Part shown: positions 27,273-37,028 of the stretch, one piece after another
How the letters are laid out: the number at the start of each line of letters is the position of its first letter
How positions within the stretch are numbered: the first letter of the stretch is position 1
Origin: Rhodopirellula sp.
GTDB lineage: Bacteria; Planctomycetota; Planctomycetia; Pirellulales; Pirellulaceae
Length of the DNA: 64,000 bases
Direction of reading: 5' to 3'
NCBI GenBank assembly: GCA_002690925.1
Contig: NZGD01000094.1
Location: forward strand, 1-64,000
Notes under the pieces: model-generated
Databases searched by the model: none
What the model was told of the DNA's origin: nothing
The model's input: only the letters and a program-made list of their open reading frames with translations
Translations under genes and position numbers: made by a program

Positions 27273-27691
27273 GGAACTGCCTGAGAGTTTGAATGGAATC
27301 CCACAACCTACCAAACCAACGCATCTTTGTGATGCAGGCTTCCCAGTGCTGCAGGGCGAGATGGGGGCACCATTTCTTTTTCTAAACGCTGAAATCCCTG
27401 AGCTGATAGGATTTTGGCCCAGCTGGCACGTCGGTTCAGTCGCCCAAGTGCAGTCTGCGGCGCGCGATTAGAGTCCCCGTTACACCGCAGCGGGCGAGCA
27501 CGCTGACGTTGGGACCTTCGACGGCAGGCGAATGCAGCTCACTTCCCGAAGTCGCTTGCAGGAAAGGCAACTGTCTGGAGGGGTGATTAGGACTTCGGGC
27601 GATTCGCCAAGAGCTATCCCAGATTGATAGAGCTATCCCAGATTGATAGAGCTATCCCAGATTGATTTAGGGTGGTCATGCATTCTGAAAT
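27273..27691. other. Intergenic region, 419 bp, holding a tandem repeat
   Basis: This lies upstream of the pseudouridine synthase gene. No gene is supported. Its main content is the 19-bp tandem repeat at 27612-27668, listed separately. A short GCATC/GATGC stem lies near 27320-27335. Confidence 0.5.
27612..27668. repeat. Three tandem copies of a 19-bp unit
   Basis: AGCTATCCCAGATTGATAG occurs at 27612-27630 and 27631-27649. A third copy at 27650-27668 differs only in its last bases. Each full unit carries an inverted repeat, CTATC-N7-GATAG, and the junction forms GATAG-AG-CTATC. This could be an operator array or slipped-strand duplication. Confidence 0.9.
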
Positions 27692-27961
27692 TCAGCGACC
27701 TAGCCAAGGCATGGCATCTGGGATGAGTCGATTTCGTACCGGTTCCGCTAACGGCTTTTGATAGCTTGGGGGGCGTGAAGCAGCGTCGTAGGGGCCAATA
27801 TCATTCTGAGGGTATGGATCGTGCACTACCGCGCTGGCTTGCTGCTTATTGAGCGGACCAGGAGGTGTGAAGAAGCTCTGAAACCCACGGCATCCGACGG
27901 TGAATAGTAATGCGACCGTGACAGCGGTACTCAGCAAGAGTCTGTTTCTGTTGCGAGCCAT
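27692..27961 (-). CDS. Small planctomycete-type lipoprotein, unknown function
   Basis: The start at ATG 27961 gives MARNRNRLLLSTAVTVALLF followed by TVGC, a clean lipoprotein signal. AAAGGA lies about 12 bases upstream. A longer frame to 28030 would hide the signal. The mature part of about 65 residues (DPYPQNDIGPYDAASRPPSY, ending LIPDAMPWLGR) is Pro-rich and hydrophilic. It looks like a conserved short envelope lipoprotein rather than noise. Function unknown. Confidence 0.75.
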   Translation of the reverse strand: MARNRNRLLLSTAVTVALLFTVGCRGFQSFFTPPGPLNKQQASAVVHDPYPQNDIGPYDAASRPPSYQKPLAEPVRNRLIPDAMPWLGR

Positions 27962-28026
27962 GATCGCGAATCCTTTCGAGTCAAGCGTGGTGGAGATCGG
28001 AGCGTACGAAGTTTGGTGTGCTGGAA

Positions 28027-28047
28027 CCAAGAGGAATCCACTCTTGG
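28027..28047 (-). promoter_or_regulatory. Small stem-loop in the leader of the lipoprotein gene
   Basis: CCAAGAG at 28027-28033 and CTCTTGG at 28041-28047 form a perfect 7-bp stem with a 7-base loop, 66 bases upstream of the ATG at 27961. No T-run follows on either strand, so it is probably not a terminator. Confidence 0.35.
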
Positions 28048-28206
28048 CTCAAGCAGCGCATCGTGTAACGTCAATGAGCTGCATTTTACTTCAGTAAATC
28101 GGACTCCTCGTTGGACATCGGACGACTCGTTGGTGTACCTCAAGTCCCCGTCGCAACTCACAGGCAAAATGTTTCACACCAGTTCCGATTGCCCCAGTCA
28201 TTCGTT

Positions 28207-29172
28207 TCACACTGGTAAATGCATCTCCATGGCTGTGCTGTTTTTGGCCAAAATTACGCGGCAATTTTGCAATGCCGCTGGTAGAAGCACGGTATCTCCT
28301 GTTGAGAGGGCCATGGTTTCCTCTCCAAAACGCAAGATTGCTTCACCTCTCGGAATCGTCACGATGTGAAACTTCTCATCGTGACCTGTGCCTGCCTCTC
28401 CCTTTTCCAGCAGATTCAAAACAAATTTGTCGCAGGACACGATCGTCTGCCAGCCCTCGAGCTTGGAGTCGCTGGTTCTTGCAGCCACCGGGCCGCTGGA
28501 AAAATCAGTCACTTCTAAGCCTTGGTCAATATGTAAGGGGCGTGACCTTCCCTGAGAGTCAGTGCGGTTCCAGTCGAATAGTCGAAACGTGGTGTCGCTG
28601 GATTGTTGAATTTCAGCAACCAGTAGACCGGCACCCAAGGCGTGTACCGTTCCTGCGGGGATGAAAATGACATCCCCAGCTGAGGGATGAAATGAATGGA
28701 GGGCTTCTGCTGTAGTGCCATTCTTGATGGCGTTTCGCAGGCTCTTTGAATCAACCCCCGCTTTCAGGCCTGCGTAGATCAGGCTCTCGGGTGCGGCTGC
28801 GACGATGTACCATGCCTCTGTTTTTCCGAGATCCGGCGTAGACATTTTCAGTGCATAATCATCGCTGGGGTGGACTTGGACCGATAGTACGCGATTGCAG
28901 TCCAGATATTTCAATAGCAGTGGAAATGAGTCCATGCCCGTTGTCCTACCCAACAACCAGGTAGCGTCGCTCTGGATTAACTGCTTAAGGGTCTGGCCAG
29001 CAAGTGTGCCATTTTCTACGATGCTCTGGTCCTCTCCATGATCGACGACTTCCCAGCTTTCGGCGTAGTCAGCCGAAGAACCAATCGGTTTCTTCAAATG
29101 GTCGCCCAGAAGGCGTCCACCCCAGATGGTTTGTTTCAAAACTGGGGTAAAAGTAAGTGGATAAGGGGTCAT
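28207..29172 (-). CDS. manA: Mannose-6-phosphate isomerase, class I (short form)
   Basis: This 321-residue zinc enzyme interconverts mannose 6-phosphate and fructose 6-phosphate. Zinc ligands appear in LSVQVHPSDDYA (Gln, His), KTEAWYI (Glu) and PAGTVHALG (His). The opening LTFTPVLKQTIWGGRLL is typical of the short Bacillus-type ManA. Length is normal. It could feed GDP-mannose for surface polysaccharide. It is divergent from tatC with a 326-bp gap. Confidence 0.93.
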   Translation of the reverse strand: MTPYPLTFTPVLKQTIWGGRLLGDHLKKPIGSSADYAESWEVVDHGEDQSIVENGTLAGQTLKQLIQSDATWLLGRTTGMDSFPLLLKYLDCNRVLSVQVHPSDDYALKMSTPDLGKTEAWYIVAAAPESLIYAGLKAGVDSKSLRNAIKNGTTAEALHSFHPSAGDVIFIPAGTVHALGAGLLVAEIQQSSDTTFRLFDWNRTDSQGRSRPLHIDQGLEVTDFSSGPVAARTSDSKLEGWQTIVSCDKFVLNLLEKGEAGTGHDEKFHIVTIPRGEAILRFGEETMALSTGDTVLLPAALQNCRVILAKNSTAMEMHLPV

Positions 29173-29498
29173 TTCGCTACTTTGATCCGTGTGAGGCTGC
29201 GATATGAATTTTAATCTCTGTAGGTAAAGCAGGCTATTCCGTGTCGGGCTGCTACAATATCTAGTGCTGTTGAGAACTCTAGCGGAATCGCCGTTTCAGA
29301 GCCCTCGTTCCCGATGCCACCGCGGCAGTTGAGTCACTCGTTTTGGCCATTGTACTGACCCTTACAGCCTTACCTCACCAGATATGAACTCCGTCCGTTT
29401 TTACGCATATCTGCCAGGTCATCATGGGATTGCGAATTTCCCTGTCCACTTCTTATCGTATCGTTTCACCCTTCAAACCAATTACTGAGATTTGATTC
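29173..29498. other. Divergent intergenic region, 326 bp
   Basis: It must hold promoters for both manA and tatC. A TACAAT at 29253-29258 is a good -10 candidate for tatC but lacks a recognisable -35. No gene or RNA is supported. Confidence 0.4.
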
Positions 29499-30617
29499 GT
29501 GGAAAAGCTGTCGCGTCCAAAGGACGACCTGTTTGAAAATTCGACGATGACGTTCGGGGAACACCTCGAAGATCTGCGTCATTCTTTATTCCGTGCCATG
29601 CTCTGGTTGGCTGGCGGCCTTCTCATTGGTCTCTTTTTCGCCAATGAAGTGGTGCGATTTGTGCAAATTCCCCTCGAGGGTGCAATTGAGCAGTTCAATG
29701 CTGATCGAGATTTGCATCGGCTTGGTTATGATCCTTCGGATGAATCGGTTCAGCAGCTGCACAAGTTCCTGGCGAAGAACGCCTTGGTTTGGGAAATCAT
29801 TTATGAGGTGCCCGACAAGTACCAGGCATTAACGATGGACTCGTTTGTGCCCCAAGAGGAATCAGAAGAGCAGGCGAATAGCGCCGGAGACGCGCAGAGG
29901 CCAGCCGGAAGTGAAAATGCGGTTGGTCCATCAACATCCGAGGGTGTGGTTGATCCCGTCAAAATGGCAAAAATGCTTGACTCACTGCCAACAAAACTGA
30001 AACCCAAAATTCAGTTGCGAGAGAACAAGACGAGTTTGAGTTCTCTGAAAATGGAAGAACCATTCATGATCTGGGTCAAGGCTGGACTGATTGTGGGGGC
30101 GATCGTTGGCTCACCCGGTATCTTCTATCATCTTTGGGCATTTGTCGCCGCTGGACTGCATGCTCATGAGCGGAAGTATGTTTACATTTACCTGCCAGTC
30201 AGCGTGAGCCTGTTTGTTTCAGGAGTGGTCTTAGCATTTTTTCTGGTTCTACATTTTGTGTTGTCGTTCCTGTTGGCCTTCAATGGAAGCATGGATGTGG
30301 CGGTCGAACCTCGGCTTTCATACTACGTTAATTTTGTGCTTTTGTTGCCGTTAGGATTCGGCATTGCCTTTCAGTTGCCACTAGTCATGCTTTTCCTGCA
30401 GCGAATAGGCCTGTTTGAAACTCAGTCCTACATTGAGAGCTGGAAAGTCGCAGTGCTTGTGATCTTTGTCGTCTCCATGATTGTCACGCCTGCCGATGTG
30501 ACCAGTATGATCGCGCTCGCGATACCACTGATCATCCTTTACGCGTTGGGTATTCTCATGTGTAAGTTCATTCCACGTGGGCGTGGTTTGGGTAGTGACG
30601 CTTACGATCCTGCGTAA
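29499..30617 (+). CDS. tatC: Twin-arginine translocase subunit TatC with enlarged first periplasmic loop
   Basis: This 372-residue membrane protein recognises twin-arginine signal peptides. The N-terminal TFGEHLEDLRHSLFR carries the conserved Glu and Arg, and LHAHERKYVY in the first cytoplasmic loop carries the second conserved Glu. Six membrane segments are visible at about 34-56, 190-212, 228-252, 276-300, 316-332 and 336-356. The loop between helices 1 and 2 spans residues 58-188, about 110 more than in E. coli, and is acidic and Ser/Gly-rich. The start is GTG (MEKLSRPKDD). TatA/B are not in the window. Its 3' end overlaps the convergent ligase gene by 16 bp. Confidence 0.93.
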   Translation: MEKLSRPKDDLFENSTMTFGEHLEDLRHSLFRAMLWLAGGLLIGLFFANEVVRFVQIPLEGAIEQFNADRDLHRLGYDPSDESVQQLHKFLAKNALVWEIIYEVPDKYQALTMDSFVPQEESEEQANSAGDAQRPAGSENAVGPSTSEGVVDPVKMAKMLDSLPTKLKPKIQLRENKTSLSSLKMEEPFMIWVKAGLIVGAIVGSPGIFYHLWAFVAAGLHAHERKYVYIYLPVSVSLFVSGVVLAFFLVLHFVLSFLLAFNGSMDVAVEPRLSYYVNFVLLLPLGFGIAFQLPLVMLFLQRIGLFETQSYIESWKVAVLVIFVVSMIVTPADVTSMIALAIPLIILYALGILMCKFIPRGRGLGSDAYDPA

Positions 30618-32086
30618 TTGCTCAACCGTTGTTCAATGATGCGTCCACGCCTGATTGTCTCTTTGGCCGTGAGTTCCCCGGCCTTGATTGACAATGCGGG
30701 TTGAAAAAAATGAATCGTGCAATTGTGGGTAGCCGGTCGCGTGTTGAGAACACGCAATGCTTCCCTTCGTACTGTTGCGCAGTCAGTCTCAGCCTCCAGG
30801 TTCAGCCACAGTTCCAAATTCACCCCGTTGTGAAGTAACGCATGCTGAACGCCGTCGATCTGTTCTATGTCACGCTCGATCGCGGCCGGGTAAATTTTAC
30901 GACCTGATGCGAGAACGATGACATCGTCCACGCGGCCCAGAATTCTGAGTTGTTGTGTTTTGTGGTCACGTTCAACTAAATCCCCGGTCGCAAGCCAGCC
31001 ATCCTTTGTCATTCGTTTTTGCGTCGACTCCTGTTGTCCGCAATAACCCAGCATGACATGTGGGCCACGAACAAAAAGTTGGCCCTGCTTGATCGCGATT
31101 TCCCAGCCTTCTACGGGTTCACCAACAAGACCCGGCATGGCATTGGTGGGGGTCGCACTGCTGATCACTGGGCCAGCTTCTGTGAGGCCATAGCCCTGTA
31201 TTACCGTGACACGGCGGGCATTCCATTCCATAAACGAGATGGGATCGAGTGGGGCACCGCCACAACCGAGTAAGCGTAAGTTTTCAAGATTATCAGGGTT
31301 TTCCCGGAGCAGCCTACTTGCGACAGCAGGGACGGTGTTGATCAAGTTGGGTTGAAGATCTTTGAGCCTGCGGACCATGTTTTGGTAACCGATGCAAACC
31401 GCAAGCGTGCAGCCGCTCAGTAGCCATGTGCCAAAGTCGCAAGTTCTTGCATAGGCATGCGAAAGTGGAAGCATGGTAAGGCGGAGGTCTGACTGTTTTT
31501 GCGGTACCGCTTTCAGTTTTGCCGCTGCATTGGCGTGCAAACTTTTAGCTGAAAGTTGAACAGCAAGGGGTTCCTTGGTGGTGCCGCTGGTCCAGAGAAT
31601 CAGCGAGACCTTTTCTGTGGGCTGTCTTGACTTACCAAGGCGGCTGTCGTTCGCTGGACTTGAACATAGGGTGTCAGCTGATTCATCAGTGGATGAACGG
31701 CCACGCGCTTCGATCAGTTCAGAAGCTATTTGATCCTTGAAGCGATCATCAATCCAGATGCCGTCCAAGTAACTTCGACGACGACGCAGTTCCGTCATTT
31801 CAATGCGGCTATCAAGCGGAGCTTCTGTGAGGCCGAGCTTCATTGACGCTAACGCGATCACGATGTCCGCATCACCATTGTGGCTTGAGTGTGTGATGCA
31901 ACGGCGATTGGTTGCCGCGTTGACCAGTCGTGCAATCCGAGCAGCAGCGAGATCGACGACCATGGAAAGTGCACGCCATGAACACTTACATGCGGCGTTG
32001 CTGGAAGAGTCCAGCAAGAGTGCTGCAGCATCAGGTCGAGAACGGACCTGATGCTGAAACGCTGCGTAGAGTGGGTTTTTGGACAC
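30602..32086 (-). CDS. AMP-dependent acyl-CoA synthetase/ligase
   Basis: The 494-residue protein is an adenylate-forming enzyme of the ANL superfamily. The phosphate-binding motif is LILWTSGTTKEPL. QGYGLTEAGPV, GWLATGDLVERD and GRVDDVIVLASGRKIYP mark the A5-A8 motifs, and the catalytic Lys is probably in GELTAKETIRRG near the C-terminus. A Ser-rich low-complexity insert (residues ~130-155) precedes the phosphate loop. The short C-terminal domain and overall match suggest fatty-acid or aryl acid activation; the substrate is unknown. It lies 59 bp downstream of fba on the same strand and overlaps tatC at the 3' end. Confidence 0.87.
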   Translation of the reverse strand: MSKNPLYAAFQHQVRSRPDAAALLLDSSSNAACKCSWRALSMVVDLAAARIARLVNAATNRRCITHSSHNGDADIVIALASMKLGLTEAPLDSRIEMTELRRRRSYLDGIWIDDRFKDQIASELIEARGRSSTDESADTLCSSPANDSRLGKSRQPTEKVSLILWTSGTTKEPLAVQLSAKSLHANAAAKLKAVPQKQSDLRLTMLPLSHAYARTCDFGTWLLSGCTLAVCIGYQNMVRRLKDLQPNLINTVPAVASRLLRENPDNLENLRLLGCGGAPLDPISFMEWNARRVTVIQGYGLTEAGPVISSATPTNAMPGLVGEPVEGWEIAIKQGQLFVRGPHVMLGYCGQQESTQKRMTKDGWLATGDLVERDHKTQQLRILGRVDDVIVLASGRKIYPAAIERDIEQIDGVQHALLHNGVNLELWLNLEAETDCATVRREALRVLNTRPATHNCTIHFFQPALSIKAGELTAKETIRRGRIIEQRLSNYAGS

Positions 32087-32145
32087 GGTTCAGTGAATCG
32101 TCTTTATCGGGGTTCAGTGCCGGTCCGTCACACTGCAGTAGAACG

Positions 32146-33168
32146 TTACGCGTTTGCGTTGAGTGTGTCCCGAAGCTTGGCGCCATTTCCAGCTTGACCG
32201 AATGCAGTCATCCGTGCGACGCAAACGTCTTTCATCGCTGTACGAGCTGGCTTCAGGTAAGCACGTGGGTCGAAGGCGGATGGGTCCTCTTGAAGGACCT
32301 TGCGAATCGCACCCGTGATTGCCATGCGGCAGTCAGTATCGACGTTGATCTTTCGAACACCACTCTTGATACCACGCTGGATTTCTTCGACGGGCACACC
32401 GTAGGTCTGCTTCATCTGGCCACCGTACTGATTGATGATGTCCTGCAAGTCTTGCGGAACACTGCTGCTGCCATGCATCACCAAGTGTGTGTTCGGGAGC
32501 TTTGCGTGGATTTCTTCGATGCGGGTCATCGCCAGCACTTCACCAGTTGGCTTGCTGGTGAATTTGTAAGCTCCGTGGCTTGTGCCAATGGCAACCGCCA
32601 ATGCATCAACACCTGTTTCCTCAACGAACCGTGCTGCTTCATCCGGATCCGTAAGAAGTTGCTCACGACTCAATTCACCAACGGCCCCATGGCCATCTTC
32701 TTGCTCGCCCTCACCGGACTCAAGTGAGCCGAGGCAACCAAGTTCACCCTCGACGCTGACTCCCTGTGCGTGTGCAAGTTTGACAACCTCTGCTGTTACT
32801 CGCACGTTGTAGTCGAAGTCTGCAGGTGTTTTGCCGTCTTCTTCCAGCGAGCCGTCCATCATCACACTCGTGAAACCATTATCAATGGCTGATTGGCAGG
32901 TCGACGGACTATTGCCGTGGTCCTGATGCATCACGATTGGAATGTGGGGATAGAGCTCGGTTGCCGCTACCATAAGGTGCCGAAGATAGGCGTCCTGCGA
33001 GTAAGAGCGTGCACCGCGAGAGGCTTGGATGATTACAGGGGAATCAGTTTCCTCGGCTGCCTCCATGATCGCTTGGATCTGCTCCATATTATTGACGTTG
33101 AAAGCGGCGACGCCGTAATCATTCTCGGCTGCGTGATCGAGAACGACGCGAAGAGGAACCAAAGCCAT
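32146..33168 (-). CDS. fba: Fructose-bisphosphate aldolase, class II
   Basis: ATG 33168 ([20 protein letters not shown]) is chosen over a frame opening at 33234 because this is the usual family N-terminus; 340 residues result. Zinc and active-site residues appear in [44 protein letters not shown] and [11 protein letters not shown]. It belongs to the longer class IIB type seen in cyanobacteria and similar bacteria. It acts in glycolysis, gluconeogenesis or the pentose cycles, cleaving fructose 1,6-bisphosphate. Confidence 0.96.
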   Translation of the reverse strand: MALVPLRVVLDHAAENDYGVAAFNVNNMEQIQAIMEAAEETDSPVIIQASRGARSYSQDAYLRHLMVAATELYPHIPIVMHQDHGNSPSTCQSAIDNGFTSVMMDGSLEEDGKTPADFDYNVRVTAEVVKLAHAQGVSVEGELGCLGSLESGEGEQEDGHGAVGELSREQLLTDPDEAARFVEETGVDALAVAIGTSHGAYKFTSKPTGEVLAMTRIEEIHAKLPNTHLVMHGSSSVPQDLQDIINQYGGQMKQTYGVPVEEIQRGIKSGVRKINVDTDCRMAITGAIRKVLQEDPSAFDPRAYLKPARTAMKDVCVARMTAFGQAGNGAKLRDTLNANA

Positions 33169-33665
33169 GAGCTCTAACCTAAAGTGCAGGAGGGAAACGA
33201 ATTCGATAATCGGTTGGGGATTATCGCGGCACATAATAAACTCGCAAGGTCCAAGCCGTTTTCGGGTGAATTTGCTCCTTTAGGTGGCTTTTGCGGAGTG
33301 CTTGGCCACCTTTTGCCGCTTTGAAAACCAATGTTGAATTCATGACCCAAGGTCTGCTCAGCTTGGGGAAAGCTTTTTTGTTGCAATTCGCACTGGTTCA
33401 GGGACGGCAGAATTCGCAACAGCAAATGCGGTGTTTGAACGGGTTCAGGTGCGACTCGTGCATCTTCTCTATGTTTAGAAGGCGTGCATGCCTTCGAGCT
33501 GAATGGGGCATCGGCATGACTGTCTGCCCACGACACACTGGAGATTGGGATTGATCAACGGCAAAGTGCAAGAAGGATGGAGGTCGCGGGTCGCACAGTT
33601 CTTGATCGCGAGTGCCACTCTCCTTAACCGTGTGCTGCCAATCTGGATTCACGCAGAGGTGCGTC
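33169..33665. other. Intergenic region, 497 bp, upstream of fba
   Basis: No gene is supported. AGGTGGC at 33282-33288 pairs perfectly with GCCACCT at 33305-33311. The stem lies 114 bases upstream of the fba start and has no T-run on the minus strand, so it is more likely an mRNA leader structure than a terminator. Confidence 0.4.
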
Positions 33666-35615
33666 TTAGGAAGTTTCCCACTTGTTCAACTTTTCAATGA
33701 TTTGGTCGACATCGTAAACGCAACCGCCCCAAGTTCCACCACCTGCTTGTTGCAATGCTGCCCATAGTCGGGTGTCCTCTGGCATATTTGGATCAACGCG
33801 GAGGTCAGGATGGGGAGATCGACTGGCCAGAACTTGGTCAGCGTTTTGGTCGGGTTCCGAATTACCGGTGACAAAATTGACGTGTCCTTCGAGTGTTCGG
33901 CAATTCACAACAATGTCGATAATGTCACCATCACGTACTTTGGCGATGGGGCCACCAGCCAACGCTTCAGGCCCGACGTGCCCGATGCATGCTCCCGTAC
34001 TGACGCCCGAAAATCTTGCATCAGTGATCAGGGCGACTTCTTTGCCAAAAGATAAATACTTCAGTGCGGATGTAATTTGGTAGGTTTCTTCCATGCCACA
34101 ACCAATCGGTCCTCGTCCAATCAGGACAATCACGTCACCAGCTTTGATGTTATTTTCGGTTTGTCCCTTGATTGCTTTGATGGCGTCTGGTTCTGAAGTG
34201 AATACACGCGCGGGGCCGCGTTTTTGATAAATGCCTTCTTCATTGAGCACAGTCGGATCGATGGAGGTCGCCTTGATCACAGAGCCTTCCGGGCACAGAT
34301 TTCCTTCCGGAAAGCACACGGTACTCGTGAGTCCGATATTTTTCGCACGGGAGGGGGGAATGATGACGTCATCTGCTTCGACACCATCGGCTGCCCGTAA
34401 ATGGTCTCGGCAGATTTGTCGTCGATCACAAATTTCCCATTGATCCAACAATTCATTCCAAGTCATTCCGCTTACTGTTTTTGTATCTGCCTTCAGTAAG
34501 CCAAGTTCCCGGAGGTGCCATGCCACTTCCGGGACGCCGCCCGCAAGAAACAGTCGAACGGTCGGATGGCCTGTTGGGCCATTGGGAAGACAGTCCACGA
34601 ACCGGGGAACCAGTTGGTTAATGTCACGAAATGCTGCTGCGTCCGGTCTTGGGATTCCTGCTGCTGCCGCAATGGCGGGGATGTGGAGCAGAAGATTAGT
34701 GCTTCCTCCCACTGCAGCATGGATGAGCATCGCATTGTAGATCGCATCTGCCGTCAAAATATCTTGAAGCGTCTCATTACGTTCAACCATTCCACGAACC
34801 GCATCTGCTGAGTCTCGTGCAAGTTGCATCCAGATCGGTTGTCCACTTGGAGCGAGCGCTGCGTGTGGTACTGTCAGTCCCATCGCTTCGGCAACGACTT
34901 GGCTGGTTGCCGCGGTCCCCAGAAATTGGCAACCGCCACCCGGCGTACCACAAGCTCGGCACCCCTCAAGTGATGCTTCCTCGAGCGACATTTCGCCACG
35001 ACTGTAGCGGGCGCCAATGGTTTGTACTTTGCCGGCGTCTTCCCCGGTTGTGGGGGGCAAGGTGACTCCACCGGGAACAAGAACGCTTGGTGAGGTGCTG
35101 CAGCCTGCAAGGGCCATCATCATGGCCGGTAGTCCTTTGTCGCACGTGGCTATACCGATGATACCTTTACGTTGGGGCAGCGACCGAATTAGCCGGCGCA
35201 TGACAATCGCAGCATCATTGCGATACGGCAGCGAGTCGAACATTCCGTGGGTCCCCTGGCTTCGGCCATCACAGGGATCGCTAACGAAGGCTGCAAACGG
35301 CACTCCATCATGTTGTGTCAATTGTTCAGCAGCAGCCTGAACGAGCAAGCCGACTTCCCAGTGGCCGGTGTGGTATCCCAAGGCTACGGGTGATCCGTCC
35401 GGGTTGCGTACGCCACCCTGAGTGCTGAGGATCAGGTACTGATCGCCTAATACTCGGCGGGGGTCAAAACCCATTCCCACACTTTGGGTTAGGCCAAAGA
35501 TATCCCCACTACTCCAGTGACGGAGTATCTCATCGCTCAGTGGCAGTTTTCCAGTTGGGCCCGGCGCGTGTGTGTTGAGTGTGTCTACGTTCGGCACTGA
35601 GAAGAAATTTTGCAT
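33666..35615 (-). CDS. yjhG: YjhG/YagF-type sugar-acid dehydratase (xylonate dehydratase family)
   Basis: The start is ATG 35615 ([20 protein letters not shown]), which aligns with the YjhG N-terminus; a GTG six codons upstream is possible. The 649-residue protein has the IlvD/Edd fold. Candidate cluster cysteines are in [25 protein letters not shown] and [37 protein letters not shown] and [20 protein letters not shown] are near-identical to E. coli YjhG as I remember it, and the length agrees (655). That family converts D-xylonate to 2-keto-3-deoxy-xylonate. Branched-chain amino acid synthesis (IlvD) is less likely. No other pathway enzyme is adjacent, but a pentose-type ABC importer lies 1.8 kb away. 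Confidence 0.9.
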   Translation of the reverse strand: MQNFFSVPNVDTLNTHAPGPTGKLPLSDEILRHWSSGDIFGLTQSVGMGFDPRRVLGDQYLILSTQGGVRNPDGSPVALGYHTGHWEVGLLVQAAAEQLTQHDGVPFAAFVSDPCDGRSQGTHGMFDSLPYRNDAAIVMRRLIRSLPQRKGIIGIATCDKGLPAMMMALAGCSTSPSVLVPGGVTLPPTTGEDAGKVQTIGARYSRGEMSLEEASLEGCRACGTPGGGCQFLGTAATSQVVAEAMGLTVPHAALAPSGQPIWMQLARDSADAVRGMVERNETLQDILTADAIYNAMLIHAAVGGSTNLLLHIPAIAAAAGIPRPDAAAFRDINQLVPRFVDCLPNGPTGHPTVRLFLAGGVPEVAWHLRELGLLKADTKTVSGMTWNELLDQWEICDRRQICRDHLRAADGVEADDVIIPPSRAKNIGLTSTVCFPEGNLCPEGSVIKATSIDPTVLNEEGIYQKRGPARVFTSEPDAIKAIKGQTENNIKAGDVIVLIGRGPIGCGMEETYQITSALKYLSFGKEVALITDARFSGVSTGACIGHVGPEALAGGPIAKVRDGDIIDIVVNCRTLEGHVNFVTGNSEPDQNADQVLASRSPHPDLRVDPNMPEDTRLWAALQQAGGGTWGGCVYDVDQIIEKLNKWETS

Positions 35616-35762
35616 GGATGCAATAACTTTCACGGACCCAAGACAGAAGGAGTGCCTGTGGGACTTAGGGGCATGGTGGTTTTCTGTCTGAATTACGACA
35701 GTGGCCCAGAGTCTATCAACGCCATGCAGGAAGTACCAACGAGTGAAACAATTGAATCAAGT

Positions 35763-37028
35763 TCAACGACGCCGTTTCACTTTCCGATGCATCGGATTCA
35801 GGCGTTTTTTGGCAGGTGCTACTGGAGTCTCGGGCTCTGGAGCTTTTTGTGGTGCGGAAACTGCCTCGAATCCCTCGATGGAATCGCGTTTGAGTTCTTT
35901 GTTGATCCGTTGCTCGATGCTTGTAAGAACCTCACCTTCACCAGGGACGACAAAAGTGAATGCGATTCCTTCGCGACCCATTCGGCCTGTTCTTCCGACA
36001 CGATGAACGTAGTCATCGCAATCTTGGGGCACATCGTAGTTGATGATGTGTGAAATGGTGCTGATGTCGATGCCGCGTCCGACAACGTCTGTGGCAAAAA
36101 GAATTTTCAGTTTGCGATCACGCAAACTCTGTAAAACCCGGTCCCTTTCGCGTTGCTGCATGTCGCCATGCATACTGCCACAATTGTCGTGAGTATGACT
36201 GAAGTGGCGATACAGGCGGTCGGTGCCGCGCTTGGTTCGACAGAACACAATCGCTTGTTCAGGGTTCTCCCGCTTCAGCAAATGATCCAAGAGAGTTGAT
36301 TTCCGGTCATGAGCCACCGTGAAGTACCTTTGTTCAATTGTCTCAACCGCCATTTCATCCTTGCAGCAATCGATCACGCTGGGCGTCTCCATGTAGGATT
36401 CGGCCAAACGTCGCACGGTTGGTGGCAATGTTGCTGACAGTAACAGCGTTTGCCGATCACGCGGACACTTCCGCAGGATCCGCTCGATCTGTGGACGAAA
36501 TCCGATGTCCAACATGCGGTCGGCTTCATCCAGAACAACGCACCAAACACTATTGGTTCTCAGTGACTTACGCTGCAGGTGATCATGCAAACGCCCCGGC
36601 GTGCCAACAACGATTTGCACCCCATTTTCAAGTTGGCGCAACTGACCATTGATGTTCTTGCCACCCGCTAGCACAGCAACTTCGGTGTCTACACCCCATG
36701 CCAATCGTTGAGTTTCCCTGCCAACTTGGTCAGCCAATTCACGAGTGGGCACAACAATAATCGCTTGAGGATCTCTGCAATCTTCAAGGGAATCGAGTTG
36801 CTCGAGGATTGGAATCGCAAAAGCCGCCGTCTTTCCTGTACCCGTCCGGGCCTGCCCAATCACGTCCTCACCTTCCATTGCGAGCGGGATCAATTGAGCT
36901 TGGATCGGCGATGGGGTACTAAATTCCGCTTTTCTTAACGCCCGGCGCATCACCGGTGAAAGATCGAGCTCGTCAAATGACTCGACTGTATTTTCGGATG
37001 CACTCGTAGTTTCGGCTGTTTGATTCAT
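35763..37028 (-). CDS. DEAD-box ATP-dependent RNA helicase
   Basis: ATG 37028 (MNQTAETTSASENT) is preferred to a frame from 37061. The 421-residue protein has all motifs in order: the Q motif (FSTPSPIQAQLIPLAM), Walker A ARTGTGKTAAF, PTRELA, TPGR, DEAD, SAT, then ATDVVGRGIDI and HRVGRTGRMG in the second RecA domain. A short basic tail (PAKKRLNPMHRKVKRRR) follows and probably binds RNA. It is an RhlE/CsdA-type helicase acting in ribosome assembly or RNA decay; the subfamily cannot be fixed. It is divergent from the sugar transporter. Confidence 0.95.
   Translation of the reverse strand: MNQTAETTSASENTVESFDELDLSPVMRRALRKAEFSTPSPIQAQLIPLAMEGEDVIGQARTGTGKTAAFAIPILEQLDSLEDCRDPQAIIVVPTRELADQVGRETQRLAWGVDTEVAVLAGGKNINGQLRQLENGVQIVVGTPGRLHDHLQRKSLRTNSVWCVVLDEADRMLDIGFRPQIERILRKCPRDRQTLLLSATLPPTVRRLAESYMETPSVIDCCKDEMAVETIEQRYFTVAHDRKSTLLDHLLKRENPEQAIVFCRTKRGTDRLYRHFSHTHDNCGSMHGDMQQRERDRVLQSLRDRKLKILFATDVVGRGIDISTISHIINYDVPQDCDDYVHRVGRTGRMGREGIAFTFVVPGEGEVLTSIEQRINKELKRDSIEGFEAVSAPQKAPEPETPVAPAKKRLNPMHRKVKRRR

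Noticed and set aside
31930-32727. 265-codon plus-strand frame across the ligase and aldolase genes
   Set aside because: It lies antisense to two clear genes, covers parts of both, has no domain pattern and is Cys/His/Trp-rich as expected from a shadow frame.
33301-33316. Possible sigma-54 promoter (TTGGCCACCTTTTGCC)
   Set aside because: The GG to GC spacing is 9 rather than the required 10 bases, and it does not lie ahead of a plus-strand gene.
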